Assembly (NCBI GenBank): GCA_963678305.2
Contig: CAXXVV010000011.1
Coordinates: 248,001-312,000, forward strand
Direction: 5' to 3'
From: G963676655 sp963678305
GTDB taxonomy: Bacteria; Verrucomicrobiota; Lentisphaeria; Victivallales; Victivallaceae
DNA length: 64,000 nt
Part shown: piece after piece, positions 17,772-24,826 of the stretch
Numbering within the stretch: position 1 is the first letter of the stretch
Layout: every line of letters begins with the position of its first letter
Notes under the pieces: generated by a model
Seen by the model: the letters and a program-made list of their open reading frames with translations, nothing else
Told to the model about the DNA's origin: nothing
The model's database searches: none
Program-made: the position numbers and the translations under genes

Positions 17772-18005
17772 CCCGGTGGTCCGGCAAAAGTCGCTACTCT
17801 GTACTTTTACGGTTCCGCCGTTAATCAAAAAAAAGAAATTATTATAAATTTATATTGCAGAATAGAACGCCAAACAGCCTTTTATCATGAAAGACACATA
17901 TACTTTTTTATGGCTTTTCGTGCAGATTTGCAGGTGAGTTTACTCTGAAAAAGCGAAAAAGCGCCAAAAACCATACTTTTTTTGAAAAATTCTAGAAAAC
18001 TCAAT

Positions 18006-18033
18006 TTGACTTTTTTCGAAGACACAGTATAAT
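18006..18033 (+). promoter_or_regulatory. Promoter of tRNA-Glu
   Basis: TTGACT (18006-18011), a 16-base spacer and TATAAT (18028-18033) lie 20 bases before the tRNA. This is a near-consensus sigma-70 promoter at the expected distance. Confidence 0.65.
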
Positions 18034-18053
18034 ATGTTTCTCTTTTCTGATGC

Positions 18054-18129
<76 letters not shown>

Positions 18130-18263
18130 TTTTTCTTTATAAGGCATGCACTTGAATTAAGATTATGACGAAAGTCACTTCGCTGAAGACTAACCAGAAC
18201 AACTCATTGTCGCAAAATAAAGCAGCGTTTAACAATCTGTTTATGGAAGAAGGAAATTGATCA

Positions 18264-18521
18264 ATGGTTAACTACAAGATTAAATGTGAAGTCGTAAATA
18301 TCCTCCGGAACGAATTCAACTGTTCCAAAGTGGGACAAACGTTTATTCTTGGTCCCAGGACGCCCGAGGGAATGTGTGCCAAAGCGTTTGCCGCCGTTTA
18401 CCCGACTGCTCTTGCGATGCGATTTTCGGAGAAGATCGCATGGGAAAAAGATCAGGGGTACATCGATGTCGTGTGCCCTGATCAGGATGTGGTATATCGC
18501 CTCACAAGAATCAAGGATTAA
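18264..18521 (+). CDS. TIGR04076-like small protein
   Basis: This 85-residue protein has the layout of the TIGR04076 family: an N-terminal strand KIKCEVVNI, then SKVGQTFILGPRTPEGMCAK, the AFAAVYPTALAMRF helix, and a C-terminal strand with VVCPDQDVVYRLTRI. The function of that family is unknown; members are short cytoplasmic proteins often annotated only by number. AGGAA lies ten bases upstream of the ATG. It stands alone after tRNA-Glu. Confidence 0.7.
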   Translation: MVNYKIKCEVVNILRNEFNCSKVGQTFILGPRTPEGMCAKAFAAVYPTALAMRFSEKIAWEKDQGYIDVVCPDQDVVYRLTRIKD

Positions 18522-18566
18522 GATCTTATAACCAGCGAACTCTGACAGGCGTATTTCGCACGGTCG

Positions 18567-18600
18567 CGTTGCGCGTTTTTCTCCGGCAGTCTGCGCAACG
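18567..18600. repeat. Inverted repeat (8-bp stem, 18-nt loop)
   Basis: CGTTGCGC (18567-18574) and GCGCAACG (18593-18600) are perfectly complementary. No T-run follows on either strand next to the stem, so it is not a standard terminator. It lies between two unrelated plus-strand genes. Confidence 0.4.
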
Positions 18601-18727
18601 TTAACATGAATAATAATTCTATATATTTATAAAGCATGTAGTTGATTCGATCTTTCCCGCGTTTGTTATTTAAATTTCCGTGATTATATTGTTGATATGG
18701 GAATAATACAAGCACAGGGGAAGTTGA

Positions 18728-19672
18728 ATGGAAAAGCCATGTTCAGATAAGGTCCGGAAGTTTAAAAAATTTTTCTTTCTTTCAGGCCGTGATTTAATAC
18801 TTATCGCTATATTCAGCATAGCCGGTTTGGCTATTTATTATGATTTTGGCGGACTGTCAAATCGTTACTTTTATGTCGGTTGGCCTACTCCACTTTGTTA
18901 TCTTGCATTCCGGGGCGGACATTACAGTCCGGACCTGGAAACAAAGTGGATCGTTGCCATCTTACTCTGTTTTGCCTTGTTTCCGGTTTCTCTCTATATA
19001 GTATTTGCTAAAAAAATATATACGTTCAGACAGAAACATGGCAGATTCATGAGTTGCATCATTTATGGAATACCTGTGGTTGCAGTTATTGCCGCATTTG
19101 AACCGGAATTTATATTCTTAATGCTTCCATGGATTATCTTCTGGTTTGTCGGTGGATGTCTGCTGATTTACGCCTGCAGGATGAGTCACTTTAACTGGTT
19201 TACCGCAATCGTTGCCGGACTTCTTCACTTCTCGTATGCAGCGGTGTTTTCATTTTCCATGATTATTATTTATTACAATGGAACTGCTATTATCACTATT
19301 GTTTGCGATGATAATCTTTTCCCGTTACATTATCTATGGGCCGAAAAGTTATTTCCCATGGTTGCCATTCTGTTATTGATGCTGCCGTTGTCCGTGATTG
19401 TTGTTCTTGTACGAAAGCTTAACTGGAAACTGAAGATATGCTATTTAGTTCCCGGAATTTTTTTATGGTTCTATTTAACTGAGTTGCCATGTACGAAATA
19501 CAAGATGTTTCTGAACGATGAAGTTCTTTTCGATGTACATTGCGTTCATTATCACCATATCTGTTTTATGGCTGGATATCGTCCTCTGGACAAGTCACTT
19601 ATCCGGCGTATTGAGGCCCGTAAGAAAAAAAATGAAAAAAATAATTTTACCCGGGATGCCGGTAATGATTGA
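18728..19672 (+). CDS. Integral membrane protein, unknown function
   Basis: This 314-residue protein has about seven hydrophobic segments, for example LILIAIFSIAGLAIYYDF, FLMLPWIIFWFVGGCLLIYA and MVAILLLMLPLSVIVVLVRK, short loops, and a basic Lys-rich C-terminus. I recognise no family, and no conserved catalytic motif is visible. It sits alone between small accessory genes and a large non-coding gap, with lower GC than the housekeeping genes around it, so it may be part of an acquired segment. Confidence 0.65.
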   Translation: MEKPCSDKVRKFKKFFFLSGRDLILIAIFSIAGLAIYYDFGGLSNRYFYVGWPTPLCYLAFRGGHYSPDLETKWIVAILLCFALFPVSLYIVFAKKIYTFRQKHGRFMSCIIYGIPVVAVIAAFEPEFIFLMLPWIIFWFVGGCLLIYACRMSHFNWFTAIVAGLLHFSYAAVFSFSMIIIYYNGTAIITIVCDDNLFPLHYLWAEKLFPMVAILLLMLPLSVIVVLVRKLNWKLKICYLVPGIFLWFYLTELPCTKYKMFLNDEVLFDVHCVHYHHICFMAGYRPLDKSLIRRIEARKKKNEKNNFTRDAGND

Positions 19673-19817
19673 AATATCATAATTCTCTCTGAACAGTCTG
19701 ACTCATATCAAGTAATGCAACCATTCAACCGATAAAAAACAGTAGACTTTTATTTTGAGATTTTTGAATTACCGATATGCTATTTAAATAAGCGTATTGA
19801 TCATCGGGTAGTGGGCA

Positions 19818-19946
19818 GTAGCGCCCGCCTCGATGAGGCTGGCGAAGAACGTAAGTATCGGTTGTCAATGTTAATCAGTAACTGGATAATCCGCCTGTGG
19901 ATGGGATGTTTTCGCATCCCGGCGCTTTCATCGAAAGCTGCCCTAC
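19818..19946. repeat. REPIN-like element: two inverted REP sequences
   Basis: The left unit is GTAG (19818-19821) followed by an imperfect palindrome, stem CGCC-c-GCCTC / GAGGC-t-GGCG with loop GAT (19822-19844). The right unit is its inverse in design: stem GGC-GCTTTC / GAAAGC-t-GCC with loop ATC, GAT on the other strand (19921-19942), then CTAC (19943-19946). A third hairpin, GGGATG/CATCCC (19903-19920), lies between. A GTAG head plus bulged hairpin, paired head-outward, is the hallmark of REP/REPIN elements mobilised by RAYT transposases, three of which occur in this window. A second GTAG lies at 19808-19811. Confidence 0.6.
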
Positions 19947-20009
19947 TGAATACTCTCTCCAGTTTGTGAGCATTGAAGTTTGACTTTCAAATAAAAAAGT
20001 TATAAATAG

Positions 20010-20022
20010 TCAGACGGCTTGA
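20010..20022 (-). repeat. Dispersed 13-mer TCAAGCCGTCTGA (copy 1)
   Basis: It is an exact match, in inverse orientation, to the copy at 27525-27537, with one base different from the copies upstream of two RAYT genes. It lies 64 bases downstream of the REPIN-like element. Confidence 0.5.
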
Positions 20023-20300
20023 TTGTTGTTTATGTGTAAGCGCCTTGTTGCTAAGCTCTTAATTGATGGTATAATTTCAACTTTTCTTTAGGTTAATTTC
20101 ATTTCCATTTGCCGCGTCTTTTTTAAGTGTCGTTTCCTTTTTTACTTCTTTCTTCAAAATTTATTTTTTGTATTCTTCAGATATTCTTGCTTATTATCTT
20201 CGTTATTTCCATGCAGACAACACGAATGGGAACAAATATCACTTGAATAGTGTCATTATAATTGAAGTTGTTCTCGTTAGCATTGAAACCTGTAACAAAA

Positions 20301-20364
20301 AAAGGAGAACTAATGTCGGTACGGGGGATACTTCAATCAATACAGTTATCTGAAAGGAGTATTT
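20301..20364 (+). repeat. Diverged copy of the chitinase 5' leader
   Basis: From AAAGGAGAAC through GGTACGGGGGATACTTCAA to AAAGGAG this stretch parallels 20886-20946 before the chitinase. It has the same order of two Shine-Dalgarno-like sites and the same GGTANGGGGGAT core. It contains a possible 28-codon reading frame from the ATG at 20313 (stop 20397-20399). Confidence 0.5.
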
Positions 20365-20470
20365 ATGAATTGGACATAGAGTTAAATCCGGGAAAATAAA
20401 CAAGACTTTTTTAGAACGCAGCTTTCCCGGGCTGATCATGTTGATGGTCTTGCCTCTTAAATCGTTGTAA
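20365..20470 (+). pseudogene. Decayed start of a secreted protein related to the chitinase N-terminus
   Basis: After the duplicated leader an ATG (20365) is followed by immediate stops, but the frame from 20381 reads VKSGKINKTFLERSFPGLIM and then LMVLPLKSL before TAA (20468). This aligns without gaps over 22 positions with chitinase residues 7-28 (9 identities, including VxxGK and GLIxLM). The distance from ATG to the aligned Val is 16 nt here and 18 nt in the chitinase, so a frameshift separates start and signal peptide. Downstream sequence to 20885 has several stops and no recognisable domain. Confidence 0.5.
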
Positions 20471-20885
20471 GCGGAAGATCCGTTGTCACGGAACGAGCTT
20501 TTTCAGCGGAAAATCTTAAGGGATATTGAGCTTGTTTGCGTTAAGCGAAGTGGTGAATGGAGGTTTTTTGTCGCCTGAAATGCAGGCCTGAAAAGAGTTA
20601 AGTTCCACGCTGAAGCGGTTATAGCGGCCGTGACGGAAAGTCGACAGCTAAAATAGTGTTGACTCTGCCGGTTCAAGGGATACTGACGGCAGCATAGAAT
20701 ATTACTGTTCCTGGATCAGCAGGACATCTGTATAATGGATAATGTTTTTGTTCCTAATGCAGATTCTCTGATTATTGGTTATTCTTTTTTCACATGGAGC
20801 ATGACAAAGGAAAGGGAATCAATAATATGAATGATGCTGCTTGAGCGTTTATGAACATGAAAATTATAAACTTTAACAATAATAG

Positions 20886-20946
20886 AAAGGAAAACTTGTT
20901 GGTATGGGGGATGTACTTCAAAACGATTATTTAAAGGAGAATAATC
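20886..20946 (+). promoter_or_regulatory. Chitinase 5' leader with possible upstream reading frame
   Basis: AAAGGA (20886-20891) precedes TTG TTG at 20896, which opens a 12-codon frame (LLVWGMYFKTII, stop TAA 20932-20934). A strong AAAGGAG then serves the chitinase ATG. The parallel leader at 20301-20364 suggests the segment matters for expression. Translation of the small frame is unproven. Confidence 0.4.
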
Positions 20947-23070
20947 ATGAGCACTGCATCTATTGTAAATGCAGGAAAACCAACAGAACGATTATTGAAA
21001 GCAGCCTGGTTCGGCTTGATTTCGTTAATGTTCTTTATTGGCAATCCGCTATATGCGGAGGAACAGTCATCATCAGCAAGTAACTCTGTAATATATCCGG
21101 ATTATTCCGGGGTTGATGCGGGGCAGGGAATTGCGTGGCCGGATAAGGTTTTTGCACCCTATGTCGATGCCACGCTATGGCCCATGTATCAGATTGCGGA
21201 TGAATCAAGCGAAAGTATGGTTCCTTATTATAATCTGGGTTTTATCGTTTCAGCAAGCTCAACTGTTTGCAAACCGACCTGGGGAACTTACTACGATGCG
21301 GCTGAATGCCCAATGACAACTCAGATAAAAGCCTTGCGTGCGGCGGGCGGAGATGTAGCCGTCTCTTTTGGCGGTGCCGCCAATACTCCGCTGCATGTTA
21401 CAGCCCCTGATGCCGAAACTCTGAAAGAGCAATATAAGCGTTTTATCAAAGCTTACGGTCTTACCAGAATAGATTTTGACATCGAGGGTAGTTGGACCAA
21501 TGATGAAACATCACTGATCCGTAACAGCAAAGCTTTGAAGCTGCTTCAAGACGAGTTGGCGGAAGAGAACTATTCATTACAGATTTGGTTTACTCTTCCG
21601 GTATTGCCGACCGGTCTGGTTTCATCAGGAAAAAATGTCATTCGATTGGCTCTTGCTGAAGGCGTTGAGATTAGCGGTGTTAACATAATGACAATGGATT
21701 ATGGTGATTCCGCCGCTCCATCTCCGTCAGGCATGATGGGTGAATATGGCATCATGGCTTTGGAGAGTGTGCATTCCCAGTTGTCTTCTCTTTACAGTGA
21801 AGCCGGTATCAGCAAAAGTTCTGATGAAATCTGGAAAATGCTGGGCACTACCCCGATGATCGGTCTCAATGATATCACAACGGAAGTTTTTGACCATGAA
21901 GATGCGGTTGAAACCCTTGATTTCGCGATCGAAAAGGGCATTGGCATGATCTCCATGTGGTCAGTCAACCGTGATACCTATCAGGCAGCCGACTCACTGT
22001 CATCGGTTAGCAATTATAGTACCGGTTTAGCTCAGGCCGATTACGGATTCAGTTCAATTTTCAACGAGTATAACAGCTTGGATGATTTTGATCCTGATGC
22101 TGTTGATACCTATGAATGGTCTGCGTATACTGTTTACTATGAAGGTGACATTGTCGTATATAACGGCAGCGTCTATCAGGCCAAGTGGTGGACTCAGGAC
22201 TTTGCTCCGGACACTGCGGTAGAAAACCCCTGGGATAGTCCATGGGAGTATATCGGTGACGTTGACGATATGGATAACGGCACCGGAGACGGCAGTACAG
22301 GTAGCGATGCCGGAGGTGGTAGCACCGGTAATGACACTGGAGGCTCTACGGTTGATACTGGTGGCAGCACCGGTAACGACACTGGAGGCTCTACGGTTGA
22401 TACTGGTGGCAGCACCGGTAACGACACTGGAGGCTCTACGGTTGATACTGGTGGTGGAATGGATAGCGGTTCCGGAGATACAGGTGGCAGTACGGACGAT
22501 GGCACTGGCAATGATGGAGAAATTCCAACCTGGAACGCCAATACCGCTTATGTTGCAGGAGATATTGTGACTCTGAACAATGTTACCTACAAGGCCAAAT
22601 GGTGGAACCGGAATTTCCGCCCTGATACCGTGGTGGAAAACACCTGGGACTCTCCCTGGGAAACTATCAGCAGCACTGACAGCTCCGGTAGTTCCTCGAC
22701 GGATGAAAGCACAAACGAGATTCCGACCTGGAACGCCAATACCGCCTATGTTGCCGGAACTGTTGTCACTCTGAACAACGTTACCTACAAAGCCAAATGG
22801 TGGACCAAAAACTTCCGTCCTGATACCAAGGTGGAAAATACCTGGGATTCTCCCTGGGAAACTATCAGCAGTACTGAGAACTCCGGGAGTTCCTCGACGG
22901 ATGAAAGCACAAACGAGATTCCGACCTGGAACGCCAATACCGCCTATGTTGCCGGAACTGTTGTCACTCTGAACAACGTTACCTACAAGGCCAAGTGGTG
23001 GACCAAAAACTTCCGACCTGATACAAAGGTGGAACATTCGTGGGACACACCATGGGAAGTTGTAAACTGA
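20947..23070 (+). CDS. Secreted modular chitinase (GH18 + four CBM5/12 domains)
   Basis: The protein has 707 residues. Signal peptide: basic/polar head, hydrophobic residues ~18-36, cleavage near LYAEE. The GH18 barrel spans about residues 48-365, starting at YPDYSGVDAG; catalytic motif IDFDIEG places the acid/base Glu at 180, with Asp176 and Asp178 as expected. Four CBM5/12 chitin-binding domains follow: one at ~387-435, and after a Gly/Ser/Thr/Asp linker three near-identical copies with the pattern W-AY--GD-V---N-TYKAKWW, RPDTxVExxWDSPWE. It should degrade chitin outside the cell. The strong RBS AAAGGAG, the duplicated leader and a strong terminator make it a self-contained unit. The barrel resembles the ChiC/ChiD-type bacterial chitinases. 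Confidence 0.95.
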   Translation: MSTASIVNAGKPTERLLKAAWFGLISLMFFIGNPLYAEEQSSSASNSVIYPDYSGVDAGQGIAWPDKVFAPYVDATLWPMYQIADESSESMVPYYNLGFIVSASSTVCKPTWGTYYDAAECPMTTQIKALRAAGGDVAVSFGGAANTPLHVTAPDAETLKEQYKRFIKAYGLTRIDFDIEGSWTNDETSLIRNSKALKLLQDELAEENYSLQIWFTLPVLPTGLVSSGKNVIRLALAEGVEISGVNIMTMDYGDSAAPSPSGMMGEYGIMALESVHSQLSSLYSEAGISKSSDEIWKMLGTTPMIGLNDITTEVFDHEDAVETLDFAIEKGIGMISMWSVNRDTYQAADSLSSVSNYSTGLAQADYGFSSIFNEYNSLDDFDPDAVDTYEWSAYTVYYEGDIVVYNGSVYQAKWWTQDFAPDTAVENPWDSPWEYIGDVDDMDNGTGDGSTGSDAGGGSTGNDTGGSTVDTGGSTGNDTGGSTVDTGGSTGNDTGGSTVDTGGGMDSGSGDTGGSTDDGTGNDGEIPTWNANTAYVAGDIVTLNNVTYKAKWWNRNFRPDTVVENTWDSPWETISSTDSSGSSSTDESTNEIPTWNANTAYVAGTVVTLNNVTYKAKWWTKNFRPDTKVENTWDSPWETISSTENSGSSSTDESTNEIPTWNANTAYVAGTVVTLNNVTYKAKWWTKNFRPDTKVEHSWDTPWEVVN
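22318..22452 (+). repeat. Three tandem 45-bp repeats encoding the chitinase linker
   Basis: Three nearly identical 45-bp units encode a Gly/Ser/Thr/Asp-rich linker (GGSTGNDTGGSTVDT per unit). The near-identity in DNA indicates recent slippage; copy number may vary between strains. Confidence 0.85.
22522..23067 (+). repeat. Three tandem CBM5/12 repeats with 198-bp period
   Basis: The domains begin at 22522, 22720 and 22918, exactly 198 bp apart. Copies two and three are almost identical in DNA, so the last duplication is recent. Each encodes one CBM5/12 domain plus a Ser-rich spacer. Confidence 0.85.
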
Positions 23071-23088
23071 ACTTGAAAGGATAAACAA

Positions 23089-23125
23089 CCTCTGCCGCTC
23101 TCGAAACGGCAGAGGTATTTTTTTT
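23089..23125 (+). terminator. Rho-independent terminator of the chitinase gene
   Basis: CCTCTGCCG (23089-23097) and CGGCAGAGG (23107-23115) form a perfect 9-bp stem with a 9-nt loop, followed by TA and a T-run to 23125. It starts 18 bases after the stop. Confidence 0.93.
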
Positions 23126-23324
23126 ACAAAGTTTTATACCTGACAATTTTCCTGAATACTTATTTTCTTAATACGATTTTCTTAGCGGGTTTGACTTTTC
23201 GGATAGGGCGGTTATGATACTTTTTGCGTTTTCAATGCAGTCTAATTGTCGCTTTATCAAGTGTTTGTACTGATTGAAAAATAAAAATGGAAGTGGTGTA
23301 TGGATAGAATCTCGAAAGGATGAA

Positions 23325-24551
23325 ATGAAATTGAGTACGAAACTGGCAATAGGGACGGCGGTAGCTTCGTTGCAGGTCAACTCGGCAACCCCGTCATTCG
23401 CTGATTTTGATCAAAGAGCCAAACGTGGTGAAAACCTGACTGTCGCTTTTTTCGGTGGTTCTTTAACCTGGGGGGCCAGGGCATCTGACCCCAACAAGAC
23501 ATCTTACCGTGGAGTAATCGGGCGGAAATTGACGGAAAAATACCCGAAAGCCAAGTTTAAATTTGTTGATGCGGCAATCGGCGGTACCGGTTCTCTGCTA
23601 GGTGTTTTCAGGTTACAGCGTGATGTGTTGGCTTACAAACCGGATCTGGTTTTTCTTGACTTTACTTTGAATGACGGAACCTACAATATTTCCCCGGCGA
23701 CCCTGGCGGCCTATGAGTCTCTGGTGCGCCGCATGGTAAAAGATGGCAAATGTCCGGTTGTCCAGATGTTTCTGGCTGCCCGCAATATGGTTACTGAGGG
23801 AACAACTGAAAAAATGAAGCGTTATCATGCCCATATGAAAATAGCTGATGCCTATAATACCGCTAAAGGCGACGCAATAACTCACATGCAGAAAAAATAC
23901 AAAGCCGGGAAAATGGATTTGGATAAAGTCTGGCCTCCGGAATTTTTTGATACCTGCCATCCGAATGATCCCGGCTACGCGCTTTATGCCGAAGCCGGCT
24001 GGAACGCTTATCTTGATGCGGTTAAGGAAGAAAAGGTCTGTAAACTACCGAAAAAAATGCTTTACGGCAAGTCATACATGAACTGGAAACGGATTCCTCT
24101 TTCCTCGTTGAAGCTTCCGGCCGGTTGGAAAACCACTTTGACCAGTCGCGACTATTGCGCGTTTGATTTTCTGATGTCACGGTGGCTTGACGATGTCACG
24201 GTGGCTGCGAACTTTGTTCCCGTCGATCGCAAAAAGACCAAACCGGCGGAAGATGAAGTCAAACCCTTGAAACTGCGTTTTCACGGTTCCAGCGTTTTGC
24301 TTTTTGGTGAAACCACTGGACGTTCCTGTGATTACCAGATAACGATTGACGGCAGATCAAAAAAAATCAAATCCTGTCAGTTGGGGGCGAATGTCGGTCG
24401 TATGTGGCAGCCAGTCGCGGAAGGACTCGATCCGGATAAAGAGCATACGCTTGAGATCATGCCTGTTTTTGCAAAATCCGGCAAACCCGGGGAACTGCGG
24501 ATCGAAAGCATTTGTATAGCCGGTCCTGATAAAGTTTTCGTCAGCCAATAA
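23325..24551 (+). CDS. Exported SGNH/GDSL-family hydrolase
   Basis: The start at 23325 (MKLSTKLAIGTAVASLQVNS) is preferred because AAAGGA precedes it and it gives a signal peptide; an in-frame ATG at 23274 would add 17 residues. The 408-residue product has block I FFGGSLTWGA (the Ser of GGS replaces GDS), block III with LDFTLND (Asn), and block V DTCHPNDPGY with the Asp-x-x-His pair. These are the serine-esterase residues of SGNH hydrolases. A ~140-residue C-terminal beta domain follows. It probably deacylates a polysaccharide. It follows the chitinase but has its own start after a terminator. Confidence 0.85.
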   Translation: MKLSTKLAIGTAVASLQVNSATPSFADFDQRAKRGENLTVAFFGGSLTWGARASDPNKTSYRGVIGRKLTEKYPKAKFKFVDAAIGGTGSLLGVFRLQRDVLAYKPDLVFLDFTLNDGTYNISPATLAAYESLVRRMVKDGKCPVVQMFLAARNMVTEGTTEKMKRYHAHMKIADAYNTAKGDAITHMQKKYKAGKMDLDKVWPPEFFDTCHPNDPGYALYAEAGWNAYLDAVKEEKVCKLPKKMLYGKSYMNWKRIPLSSLKLPAGWKTTLTSRDYCAFDFLMSRWLDDVTVAANFVPVDRKKTKPAEDEVKPLKLRFHGSSVLLFGETTGRSCDYQITIDGRSKKIKSCQLGANVGRMWQPVAEGLDPDKEHTLEIMPVFAKSGKPGELRIESICIAGPDKVFVSQ

Positions 24552-24826
24552 CTCTGCTTTATTAATCAGATTTTGTCCGGGAGCGAAGACATAAATGAAC
24601 TTCCGGATTTCTTACGCTTGAAAAATTCAATCTAAGATGTTTGAAGTCAATGTATTGTGGTTTATTTACAAACAAGCTGATTGTTTATTATTAAATTTTT
24701 CAAAAAAAGATAATTCCTAAAATAAGATATAATCCGGCGCTAAAAAAACTCTAAGACTGGTTGCATATTTTCTTTCTCTGTGGTAACTTATAGACTGATA
24801 ATTCAACTTGTTAATTCTGGGAATAT

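Larger units (their letters stand above)
19673..20300. other. First half of a 1.27 kb gene-free gap
   Basis: No convincing gene is present. The gap contains the REPIN-like element (19818-19946) and one 13-mer TCAAGCCGTCTGA in inverse orientation (20010-20022). The rest is AT-rich with T-runs (20090-20170). The second half of the gap holds a decayed gene start and the chitinase leader. Confidence 0.6.

Noticed and set aside
18165..18260. 31-codon frame ending just before the TIGR04076-like gene
   Set aside because: No ribosome binding site and no recognisable sequence; it could be translated but there is too little support to call a gene.
20168..20353. 61-codon frame in the chitinase upstream gap
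   Set aside because: No ribosome binding site, AT-rich low-information sequence, and it runs through the duplicated leader.
22054..23088. 344-codon frame antisense to the chitinase 3' half
   Set aside because: It is a by-product of the repetitive linker and CBM repeats; the sense frame encodes clear CBM5/12 domains.
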